From the NCBI RefSeq assembly GCF_014529705.1, contig NZ_JAANIH010000018.1:62001-126000 (forward strand): a DNA stretch of 64,000 bases, in the 5' to 3' direction. The first letter of the stretch is position 1, and each line of letters opens with the position of its first letter. Shown in pieces: positions 25,045-32,438 of the stretch. The notes beneath the pieces were generated by a model, which worked only from the letters and a program-made list of their open reading frames with translations, was not told the DNA's origin and did no database searches. The position numbers were made by a program, and so were the translations under genes. This DNA is from Bradyrhizobium campsiandrae (GTDB lineage: Bacteria > Pseudomonadota > Alphaproteobacteria > Rhizobiales > Xanthobacteraceae).

Positions 25045-26328
25045 TCACTCCGCCGCCGTCTCCGGCACCTTGGCGCCCTGGCCGTAGCGCTGGTCGATGT
25101 AGTCGATCACCAGCGCCTTGAAGTCGGCCGAGATGGTCGGGCCGCGCAGGGTGCGGAACTTCTTGCCGTCGACGAAGACGGGCGCGGCCGGCGCTTCGCC
25201 GGTGCCGGGCAGCGAGATGCCGATATTGGCATGCTTGGATTCGCCGGGGCCGTTGACGATGCAACCCATCACCGCGACGTTGAGCTCCTCGACGCCGGGA
25301 TATTTCGTTTTCCAGTTCGGCATCTCGTCGCGGATGAAATCCTGGATCGAGCGCGCCAGCTCCTGGAACGTGGTCGAGGTGGTGCGGCCGCAGCCCGGGC
25401 AGGCCGCAACCAGCGGCACGAAGGTGCGGAAGCCCATGGTCTGCAGCAGCTCCTGGCCGACCTGTACCTCGCGGGTGCGGTCGCCGCCGGGCTCCGGCGT
25501 CAGCGAGATGCGGATGGTGTCACCGATGCCCTGCTGCAGGAGGATGCCGAGCGCGGCGGACGAGGCCACGATGCCCTTCGTGCCCATGCCGGCCTCGGTG
25601 AGGCCGAGATGGATGGCGTAGTCGGAGCGCGAGGCGAGATCCTGATAGACCGCGATCAGATCCTGCACCGCCGAGACTTTTGCCGAGAGGATGATGCGAT
25701 CCTTGGGCATGCCGAGTTCTTCGGCGCGCGCGGCCGAGAGCAGCGCCGATTGCACCATCGCCTCGCGCGTCACCGCGCGCACGTCGCGCGGATTGGCGGA
25801 GGCGGCGTTCTCGTCCATCAGCTTGGTCAAGAGCTCCTGGTCGAGCGAGCCCCAATTGGCGCCGATGCGCACCGGCTTGTTGTTCTTGTTGGCGATCTCG
25901 ATGATGTCGGCGAACTGGGTGTCGCGCTTGTCCTTGAAGCCGACATTGCCGGGATTGATGCGGTATTTCGCCAGCGCCTCGGCGCAGGCCGGATAGGCCG
26001 CGAGCAGCTTGTGGCCGATATAATGGAAGTCGCCGATCAGCGGCGTGGTGATGCCGCGCTTGGCGAGGCCGTCGCGAATGTGCGGGACGGCGGCCGCGGC
26101 CTCCTCGCGGTCCACGGTGATGCGGACCATTTCGGAGCCGGCGCGCGCGAGCGCTGCGACCTGGGCGATGGTGCCGTCGATGTCGGCGGTGTCGGTGTTG
26201 GTCATCGACTGCACGACGATCGGCGCGCCGCCGCCGACGGCGACGTTGCCCACCTTCACCTGGGTGGTCTTGTGCCGGGGCGCGGGGCCCGCGAGGTCGG
26301 ATTGAAGCGGGTTTTCGAGCTTGTTCAT
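25045..26328 (-). CDS. ispG: 4-hydroxy-3-methylbut-2-en-1-yl diphosphate synthase (flavodoxin)
   Basis: IspG (GcpE) reductively opens methylerythritol cyclodiphosphate to HMBPP, the penultimate step of the MEP isoprenoid pathway. The 427-residue protein shows the TIM-barrel opening VGNVAVGGGAPIVVQSMTNT. The C-terminal [4Fe-4S] ligands are in ACPGCGRTTS and MGCIVNGPGESKHANIG. ATG 26328 is chosen; an ATG three codons upstream (26337) is equally usable. It lies 12 bp after the DMT transporter gene on the same strand, so the Fur-like regulator, the transporter and ispG may be co-transcribed. Confidence 0.96.
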   Translation of the reverse strand: MNKLENPLQSDLAGPAPRHKTTQVKVGNVAVGGGAPIVVQSMTNTDTADIDGTIAQVAALARAGSEMVRITVDREEAAAAVPHIRDGLAKRGITTPLIGDFHYIGHKLLAAYPACAEALAKYRINPGNVGFKDKRDTQFADIIEIANKNNKPVRIGANWGSLDQELLTKLMDENAASANPRDVRAVTREAMVQSALLSAARAEELGMPKDRIILSAKVSAVQDLIAVYQDLASRSDYAIHLGLTEAGMGTKGIVASSAALGILLQQGIGDTIRISLTPEPGGDRTREVQVGQELLQTMGFRTFVPLVAACPGCGRTTSTTFQELARSIQDFIRDEMPNWKTKYPGVEELNVAVMGCIVNGPGESKHANIGISLPGTGEAPAAPVFVDGKKFRTLRGPTISADFKALVIDYIDQRYGQGAKVPETAAE

Positions 26329-26340
26329 GGGGTCCAAATA

Positions 26341-27294
26341 TCAGGTTTTGGTGACGTTCAGCAATGCATCAGCTGGCGCCGCAGCGGATTGGCTGGGACG
26401 GTTAACCAGAAAAAGCCCAGCAATTACAAGGACGGCTGCCGCCCCGAAGGCCAGGCTCAGGTGATCGTGCATGATGAAATAGCTACCCACCACGCCAAAC
26501 AAAGGGGTGATGAAGGTAAAAGCCGACAATTTGCTGGCCGAATAGGTCTTCACCAGCGCGAACCAAAGCGTGAACGTGGTTCCCACCACCCAGATCGCCT
26601 GGAAGGCCATCAGACTGAGCGACAGCGGCGATGGGGTGTGGGTGATGGTTTCGCCGGACAGGAGAGCGGCCGCGCCGAGGATCGGGATCGACGTCGCGAC
26701 CTGGTAGCCGAGCGCCTTCTCCGGCGCGGCGAAGCGCAGCCGCGTGCCCTTGGCGACCAGCGTGGTCGCGGCCCACAGCGCCGCCCCGCCGACGATCATG
26801 AGGTCACCGAGCAGGACGTGCGAATCGACATTGGGCTGCGGTACGCCGATCGCGAGCGCGACGCCGGCAAAGCTGATCGCCAATCCCAGCCATTGCGACC
26901 CGCCCAGTCGCTCGCCGAGCATCTGATAGGAACCGAGCGCGACGAAGAACGGCGCTGTGTAGAGGAACACCACCGCGCGAGAGGCCGAGGTGAGACGCAG
27001 ACCCTGGAAAATCAGCACGAATTCGATGCCGAACATCAGCCCGGCGATCAGGCCGGGCTTCCACGTGCCGTCGCGCGTGAAGAACTTGACGCCGCGCAAG
27101 GAGCCGATGATGAACAACACTGGCAGCGCACCCATCGAGCGGATCATCGCCTGCAGCATCGGCGGGACATCCGGCAGCACCAGCTTGATCGCGATCTGGT
27201 TGAAGGCCCAGGTCAGGCACAGCATGAGCATGAGGGCAATCGCGCCGGCACTGAGAGGACGACCAGCGGATGGGTTGGCTTGAGGCGAGGACAT
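26341..27294 (-). CDS. DMT-family (EamA) transporter
   Basis: The 317-residue inner-membrane protein has about ten helices in two EamA repeats. The first begins ALMLMLCLTWAFNQIAIKL and the second SHVLLGDLMIVGGAALWAATTLVAKG. SASRAVVFLYTAPFFVALGSY and FITPLFGVVGSYFIMHDHLS are the typical fourth-helix segments of each half. Such carriers export or import metabolites; the substrate is unknown. A TTG at 27348 would add 18 residues and overlap the regulator's 3' end; ATG 27294 is more natural, but neither has an ideal ribosome-binding site. It is downstream of a Fur/Zur-type regulator. Confidence 0.87.
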   Translation of the reverse strand: MSSPQANPSAGRPLSAGAIALMLMLCLTWAFNQIAIKLVLPDVPPMLQAMIRSMGALPVLFIIGSLRGVKFFTRDGTWKPGLIAGLMFGIEFVLIFQGLRLTSASRAVVFLYTAPFFVALGSYQMLGERLGGSQWLGLAISFAGVALAIGVPQPNVDSHVLLGDLMIVGGAALWAATTLVAKGTRLRFAAPEKALGYQVATSIPILGAAALLSGETITHTPSPLSLSLMAFQAIWVVGTTFTLWFALVKTYSASKLSAFTFITPLFGVVGSYFIMHDHLSLAFGAAAVLVIAGLFLVNRPSQSAAAPADALLNVTKT

Positions 27295-27329
27295 GTCTTC
27301 CCGGAATCCGGCTTTGTGCCGTTGTTGCT

Positions 27330-27824
27330 TCAAGAATTCTTCTGACAATGGGTGCAGAGGCCCGTGATCTCCACCACGGACAGCTTCGGTGCGAAGCCTG
27401 AGCTGCGCGCCGCGGCGTTGAGTTCCCTGGCGAAGGACGCCGACGGGATCTCGCCGACGAGACCGCAGCGCTCGCAGATCAGGAACGCCACCGCCGAGGT
27501 CGAATCGTGGTCATGGGCGGCGCAGGCAAGATAGGCATTGCGGCTTTCGATGCGGTGCACAAGGCCGTTCGCCATCAGGAAGTCGAGCGCACGGTACACC
27601 GTGATCGGCGCCGGCCGCGGCATCGCTTTCGCCAGCTCGTCGATCACCTCATAGGCGCCGAGGGGGCGATGACTGGAGAGCAGCGCACCCAGCACCTGGC
27701 GGCGGATCGGCGTGAATTTCTGCGTCCGCTGCTCGCAAACGGCCTCCGCATGCGCCAGCGCGTCCGCGGTGCAGCGGCCGTGATCGTGGTCAGGCGTCGG
27801 AAAGGCCGGCTTTGCGAGGGTCAT
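27330..27824 (-). CDS. Fur-family regulator, Zur-like
   Basis: The 164-residue protein has the Fur winged-helix domain (FTPIRRQVLGALLSSHRPLGAYEVIDELAK and APITVYRALDFLMANGLVHRIES). The dimerisation domain carries CERC and CTHC pairs for structural zinc and the metal-sensing histidines in AHDHDSTSAV. The overall layout (His/Asp-rich N-terminus, both CxxC pairs) is closer to Zur than to Fur, Mur or Irr. The expected Zur targets (znuABC) are not in the window. The regulator sits just upstream of a DMT transporter, whose expression it may influence. Assignment of the metal is inference. Confidence 0.85.
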   Translation of the reverse strand: MTLAKPAFPTPDHDHGRCTADALAHAEAVCEQRTQKFTPIRRQVLGALLSSHRPLGAYEVIDELAKAMPRPAPITVYRALDFLMANGLVHRIESRNAYLACAAHDHDSTSAVAFLICERCGLVGEIPSASFARELNAAARSSGFAPKLSVVEITGLCTHCQKNS

Positions 27825-27937
27825 TCGGCCTGCCTTCTAGCATTTCGGCCGGGGAACCCAAAGCAGGACCGGGCCCGCGGCGGTCAGCCATGCTTTTGCG
27901 CCGGGACAGCACCGCGTTAACCCGCCATGAAGTGATC

Positions 27938-27968
27938 ATAAGCTTGCTTATTATATCCAAAGCTTATT
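27938..27968. promoter_or_regulatory. Candidate MarR operator/promoter upstream of the efflux operon
   Basis: A perfect 6-2-6 palindrome ATAAGC-TT-GCTTAT (27938-27951) is followed by the half-site AAGCTTATT at 27960-27968, 14 bp before the MarR ATG. MarR-family regulators usually bind such sites over their own promoter. TTATTATAT in between is AT-rich enough to be a -10 region. This would give autoregulation of the marR-emrA-emrB transcript. Confidence 0.6.
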
Positions 27969-27981
27969 GGAGACCAAGCTC

Positions 27982-28467
27982 ATGACCCGCGGGTCGTCTG
28001 TCGACCAGAATTTCCTGTTCACGCTCGGCGAGCTTTACCGGCTCTTGCGCGTCTATGCCGACAAGGAGGCCTCGCGCTTCGGCATCACCCGCGCACAATG
28101 GGCCGTGCTCGCCAAGGTCGAGCGCAGCGAGGGCATGAAGCAGTCGGAACTCGCCGAGTTGCTGGAGATGCAGCCGATTACGCTGACCCGGCTGATCGAC
28201 AAGCTCTGCGACAACGATTGGATCGAGCGCCGCAGCGACGCTTCCGACCGCCGCGTCAAGCGCCTCTATCTGAAGAAGTCCGGGCGGCAATTGCTCGGCA
28301 AGATGAGCGGCCTCAAATCCGAGCTGACCGCCAATGCGCTCGACGGCATCACCCCCGCGGACGCCCACCGTCTCCTCACCCAACTGGAAACAATCAAGGA
28401 AAACGTGCGCAGCGCGATCCAGACATCAGGCGCGGAGCAAGCACGCAAGGAGCAGCGCTATGGCTGA
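27982..28467 (+). CDS. MarR-family transcriptional regulator
   Basis: The 161-residue winged-helix protein has the MarR core: RFGITRAQWAVLAKVERSEGMKQSELAELLEMQPITLTRLIDKL followed by the wing IERRSDASDRRVKRLYLKK. The DxR motif of the wing is present in SDASDRRVK. It is the first gene of an operon with an EmrA-type adaptor (start overlapping its stop by 8 bp) and an EmrB-type pump, so it probably represses them and is released by a phenolic or hydrophobic compound. ATG 27982 is preferred over a TTG at 27967. Confidence 0.93.
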   Translation: MTRGSSVDQNFLFTLGELYRLLRVYADKEASRFGITRAQWAVLAKVERSEGMKQSELAELLEMQPITLTRLIDKLCDNDWIERRSDASDRRVKRLYLKKSGRQLLGKMSGLKSELTANALDGITPADAHRLLTQLETIKENVRSAIQTSGAEQARKEQRYG

Positions 28468-29635
28468 TCAGGTTCTCAAGTTCCAGCCCGAGCAGAAGCT
28501 CGACAGCGGCAAGCCAACCAAGAAAGCCGGCACCGACCCGCGCCGCCGCATCACTGCCGGCCTGCGCCGCTATCGCCGCTTCCTGCTGATGGTGGTGCTG
28601 CCGGTCGTCGCCGTCATCGCCGGCCTCACCTTCTACCTCAATGGCGGCCGCTATGTCGGCACCGACGATGCCTATGTCGGCGCGCAGAAGGTGCTGGTGA
28701 CGCCCGATATCTCCGGCAAGATCGACAAGGTCGTGGTGAGGGAGGGGCAGCTCGTCGGCCAAGGCGACGTGCTGTTCGAGATCGACCCCGTGCCGTACCG
28801 CCTCGCGGTGGACGAGGCCAAGGCGCAGCTGACGCAGGCGCAGACGACCTACGACAATCTGCGCGCCAACATCAAGATCTACGGCGACATGCTGGATCTC
28901 GCCCAAAAGGGCGTGGACCTGAAGCAGCGCGACGTCGAGCGCAAGCAGGCGCTCGTCAAGAACAGCTTTGGCTCGCAGCTCGACCTCGACAACGCCTCGA
29001 ACGCGCTGGTGACGTCAGGCTCGATCGCGCAATATATGAGGCAGCAGATCTCGACCGCCAAGACCCAGCTGCTCGGCGATCCCGACCTGCCGCTGGAGAA
29101 ATTCCCGCCTTACGTCCAGGCCAAGGCCAAGCTCGAGAACGCCGAACGCAACCTCGACCACACGGTGGTGCGCGCCTCGATGGGCGGCGTTGCAACGCAG
29201 GTCGAGCAGATCCAGCTCGGCCGCTATGTCGCCGCCGGAGCGGCGGTGTTCACCATCATCGACGTCGCCCATCCCTGGGTCGATGCCAATCCGAAGGAAA
29301 GCGACCTCACCTACGTCACCGAAGGACAGCCCGTCACGCTCGAGGTCGACGCGTTCCCCAACCACGTCTTCAAGGGCAAGATCGGCTCGCTCTCGCCCGG
29401 CACCGGTGCGCAATTCGCCATCCTGCCGCCGCAGAACGCCACCGGCAACTTCGTCAAGGTGGTGCAGCGCGTGCCGATCAGGATCTATTTCGACGAGAGC
29501 GACAAATACGTGAAGAAGCTGAAGGCCGGCATGAGCGTCTATGCCACCATCGATACCGGCCATCAGCGCTCGCTCGCCGGCCTGTTTGGTCTGTCGGCAA
29601 CGGCCGGCCACGACAAAGATCAGGACAAGGACTGA
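28460..29635 (+). CDS. emrA: EmrA/HlyD-type periplasmic adaptor of an efflux pump
   Basis: The 391-residue membrane-fusion protein has a cytoplasmic N-terminus, one membrane helix (residues about 34-54, FLLMVVLPVVAVIAGLTFYL), then the HlyD/EmrA signature GGRYVGTDDAYVGAQKV. The lipoyl half DISGKIDKVVVREGQLVGQGDVLFEIDP follows, then a helical hairpin (about 115-220) and the beta-barrel (YVAAGAAVFTIIDVAHPWVDANPKE). It links the inner-membrane pump encoded next to an outer-membrane channel. No TolC gene is in the window. The start overlaps the MarR stop (ATGGCTGA), which indicates translational coupling. Confidence 0.92.
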   Translation: MADQVLKFQPEQKLDSGKPTKKAGTDPRRRITAGLRRYRRFLLMVVLPVVAVIAGLTFYLNGGRYVGTDDAYVGAQKVLVTPDISGKIDKVVVREGQLVGQGDVLFEIDPVPYRLAVDEAKAQLTQAQTTYDNLRANIKIYGDMLDLAQKGVDLKQRDVERKQALVKNSFGSQLDLDNASNALVTSGSIAQYMRQQISTAKTQLLGDPDLPLEKFPPYVQAKAKLENAERNLDHTVVRASMGGVATQVEQIQLGRYVAAGAAVFTIIDVAHPWVDANPKESDLTYVTEGQPVTLEVDAFPNHVFKGKIGSLSPGTGAQFAILPPQNATGNFVKVVQRVPIRIYFDESDKYVKKLKAGMSVYATIDTGHQRSLAGLFGLSATAGHDKDQDKD

Positions 29636-29639
29636 ACCG

Positions 29640-31196
29640 ATGGCAGAGTCCAATCCTGCCCTGATGGTCCCCGGCCTGCGCCGGAACATGGTGACGATCT
29701 GCGCCATGACGGCGACCATCATGCAGGCGCTGGACACCACGATCGCCAATGTCGCCCTGCCCTACATGCAGGGCACGCTGTCGGCCTCGCAGGACCAGAT
29801 CAACTGGGTGCTGACCTCCTACATCGTCGCCGCCGCGATCATGACCGCGCCGGTCGGCTGGATCTCCAACCGCTACGGCCGCAAACGCATCTTCATCATC
29901 TGCGCCGCCGGTTTCACCTTCGCCTCCGTGCTGTGCGGGCTCGCGCAGGACATCAACCAGATGGTGCTGTTCCGCCTGCTGCAGGGCGTGTTCGGCGCCG
30001 CGCTGGTGCCGCTGTCGCAGTCGGTCATGCTCGACTACTACACGCTGCAGGAACGCGCCAAGGCGATGTCGATCTGGGGCATGGGCGTGATGATGGGGCC
30101 GATCATGGGTCCGTCGCTCGGCGCCTGGCTGACCGAGACCTATTCCTGGCACTGGGTGTTCTTCGTCAATCTGCCGTTCGGTGCGATTACCGTTTTCGGG
30201 CTGATGGTGTTCATGGACGAGACCAGGAAGGACCTCAGCCTCAAATTCGATTGGTTCGGCTTCGGCGCGCTGGCGATCGCGATCGGCGCGCTCCAGCTTG
30301 CACTGGACCGCGGCGAGCAGCTCGACTGGTTCGAGTCGGTCGAGATCGTGACCGAGTTCGTCATTTCGGGCGTCGCGTTCTATTACTTCTTCGCCCATTC
30401 CTTCACGACGTCAAAACCCTTCATCCAGTTCGCGCTGTTCCGGGATCGCAACTTCCTCACCGGCTGCATCTTCATGACGGTGATGGGCCTCGTGCTGTAT
30501 TCGACCATGGCGCTGGCCTCGCCGTACCTGCAAAATGTCATCGGCTATCCCATCATGACCGCCGGCGGCCTGCTCGCCAGCCGCGGCTTCGGCACCTTCT
30601 TCGCCATGATGATGGTCGGCCGCATCATGAAGTATATCGAGGCGCGCACGCTGATCATCGCAGGCCTGACGCTGACCGCGGCCTCGCTGTTCCAGATGAC
30701 CGGCTGGACCGACCAGACCCAGGTGCCGGAGATCGTCATCGTCAGCGTGATCCAGGGCTTTGGTTTCGGCCTCGTCTTCGTGCCGCTCTCGACGGTGTCG
30801 TTCCTGACGCTGCCGAACCATTTGCGCACCGACGGCACCTCGATGCTGACGCTGCTCCGCAACGTCGCGAGCTCGGTCGGCATCTCCATCGTGATCGCCC
30901 AGCTGACGCAGGGCACGCGCAAGACCTATGCAATCCTCTCCGAGCACATCAACCCGTTCAACCACGCACTGCAGATGCCCGACGTCCGCGGCCTGCTCGA
31001 CCTCTCCACCGACGCCGGCCGCGCCATGGCCGACCGCATGGTCAGCGTGCAGGCGCAGATCATCGCTTTCGCGCACGATTATCAGCTGGTGATGTTCTTC
31101 ATTCTCTGCACCATCCCGCTGGCGCTGATGATCGGCTCGACCAAGGCCTCGCTGCGCAAGCAGGCCGCGGGGCCGGAGCATGCGGTGATGGAGTAG
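29640..31196 (+). CDS. emrB: EmrB/QacA-type MFS multidrug transporter (DHA2)
   Basis: The 518-residue inner-membrane protein has about 14 helices. It shows the DHA2 motifs TIMQALDTTIANVALPYMQG (motif D1), GWISNRYGRKRIFI (motif A) and GVMMGPIMGPSLGAWLTE (motif C). It exports hydrophobic compounds by proton antiport together with the EmrA-type adaptor just upstream (4-bp gap). The operon is probably controlled by the MarR protein at its start. The ATG at 29640 directly follows the emrA stop; a longer frame upstream lies inside emrA and is rejected. Confidence 0.94.
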   Translation: MAESNPALMVPGLRRNMVTICAMTATIMQALDTTIANVALPYMQGTLSASQDQINWVLTSYIVAAAIMTAPVGWISNRYGRKRIFIICAAGFTFASVLCGLAQDINQMVLFRLLQGVFGAALVPLSQSVMLDYYTLQERAKAMSIWGMGVMMGPIMGPSLGAWLTETYSWHWVFFVNLPFGAITVFGLMVFMDETRKDLSLKFDWFGFGALAIAIGALQLALDRGEQLDWFESVEIVTEFVISGVAFYYFFAHSFTTSKPFIQFALFRDRNFLTGCIFMTVMGLVLYSTMALASPYLQNVIGYPIMTAGGLLASRGFGTFFAMMMVGRIMKYIEARTLIIAGLTLTAASLFQMTGWTDQTQVPEIVIVSVIQGFGFGLVFVPLSTVSFLTLPNHLRTDGTSMLTLLRNVASSVGISIVIAQLTQGTRKTYAILSEHINPFNHALQMPDVRGLLDLSTDAGRAMADRMVSVQAQIIAFAHDYQLVMFFILCTIPLALMIGSTKASLRKQAAGPEHAVME

Positions 31197-31223
31197 CCAC
31201 TACTGCTTACCACAAACTCCACC

Positions 31224-31249
31224 GTCGTCCCGGCGAAGGCCGGGACGAC
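31224..31249. repeat. Short family B palindrome
   Basis: A compact copy (GTCGTCCCGGCGAAGGCCGG then GACGAC) lies between the convergent ends of emrB and the phosphotransferase gene, where it can act as a bidirectional terminator. Confidence 0.7.
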
Positions 31250-31294
31250 ACTGAAAATGTCGAGAGGCCGGCGCACCTCATCCCCACCGTGTAG

Positions 31295-32356
31295 CTACAG
31301 CAACTCCTCGCAGCCCAGATCCTCGACCGCCATCATCACCCGCTCCAGATTGTTCCACCAGATGCCCGGCGGGAGGTCGATCGCCCATTGCCAGACCGGC
31401 TTGGTGATGTGCCAGAGCACCGACCAGCGATAATCCTGGTCGAGCGCGCCGCGGGTGTAGCCTGTCACGCCGTGTGCGAGCAGCGTCTCGTAATAGCGAT
31501 TGAGCAGCGCGCGCTCGAGCGCCTGCCGGCGCTCCGGATACCATTGGATCGCCATCATGTAGGCCAGATCGTGGGTGGGCACATTGATCCCCCACAGGTC
31601 GAAATCGAACATGCGCACGGTGTCGGCGACATCGGCGCGCGGCAGCAGGAAATTCCAGGTGTGCGCGTCGCCATGGACGATGCTGAGGTGGCGCCGCGAA
31701 AGATAGCGCTGCGACAGCCTGGCCGATTGTTCGATGAGACGACGATACAGGATCCGTCGCTCCTCGCTGAGGCGATCGCCGAGCGCGTCGGCGAAGCGAT
31801 CGTAATGACCGGCGAAGGTCTCCATGCGCGCTGCGCTATCCTCGGCGCTCGCCCAGGTGCCGACGGTCACGCCGAGATCGGGGTGATTCCACCATACCGC
31901 ATGCAGGCCCGCCAACGTCGTGACGATGGCCATCGACTGATCTCGCGACGGCGGCAGCGTCGGCACTGTCGCGAGTTCATGGCTGTCGGTGAGGTCTTCG
32001 AGCAGGAGATGCCATCTGCCGCTCTCCGCGTCGAACTGTCCGTCGAAGCAGCGGGCTACGAGTCCCGGCGGCATGTTCGGCGCGAGCTGCGTGTAAAAGG
32101 CGACTTCGTGCTCACCGCGATCCGCCGGCGTCCCGGCAAAGGCAGCATGCGCCATCTTCAGGATCAGCGTCTGCGGTGAACCGGAGGACACCCCGACATA
32201 GCGCAAGCCGAGACGGATGATCTGCGAGACGATCGTGTCGCGCTGGTGCAGCACCTTCACCTCGCGCACCGCGCCTGCGTCCAGCGCGCCGGCCTTGCGC
32301 AGCGCGGCCGTGAGGTAGCCAGGCTCGGCGACCACAGGAAGTTGCGGAATTGTCAT
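31295..32356 (-). CDS. APH-like phosphotransferase / ecdysteroid-kinase-like protein
   Basis: The 353-residue protein has a protein-kinase-like (APH) fold. The Brenner-type catalytic loop is LSIVHGDAHTWNFLLPR (His-Gly-Asp and Asn), and the metal-binding motif is VRMFDFDLWGINVPTHDLAYMMA. LILKMAH carries the ATP-binding Lys. It resembles the DUF1679/ecdysteroid-kinase-like group often found near acyl-CoA or xenobiotic genes; the substrate is unknown, and drug resistance should not be assumed. The open frame extends 102 codons upstream into the chemoreceptor gene and is spurious there; ATG 32356 is natural. It follows the chemoreceptor gene by 82 bp on the same strand. Confidence 0.85.
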   Translation of the reverse strand: MTIPQLPVVAEPGYLTAALRKAGALDAGAVREVKVLHQRDTIVSQIIRLGLRYVGVSSGSPQTLILKMAHAAFAGTPADRGEHEVAFYTQLAPNMPPGLVARCFDGQFDAESGRWHLLLEDLTDSHELATVPTLPPSRDQSMAIVTTLAGLHAVWWNHPDLGVTVGTWASAEDSAARMETFAGHYDRFADALGDRLSEERRILYRRLIEQSARLSQRYLSRRHLSIVHGDAHTWNFLLPRADVADTVRMFDFDLWGINVPTHDLAYMMAIQWYPERRQALERALLNRYYETLLAHGVTGYTRGALDQDYRWSVLWHITKPVWQWAIDLPPGIWWNNLERVMMAVEDLGCEELL

Positions 32357-32438
32357 GACCACGATGCCCCCCGTGCCGCGCAATACTGCACGATCGCAAC
32401 CGCGGACACCAGCGGCAGATGCACCGAAGGGGCGGTCC

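Noticed and set aside
25039..27345. 768-codon open frame on the plus strand
   Set aside because: It runs antisense through ispG and the DMT transporter and has shadow composition.
31295..32356. Aminoglycoside resistance kinase
   Set aside because: Only the general APH fold motifs are visible; the sequence is closer to ecdysteroid-kinase-like proteins of unknown substrate.
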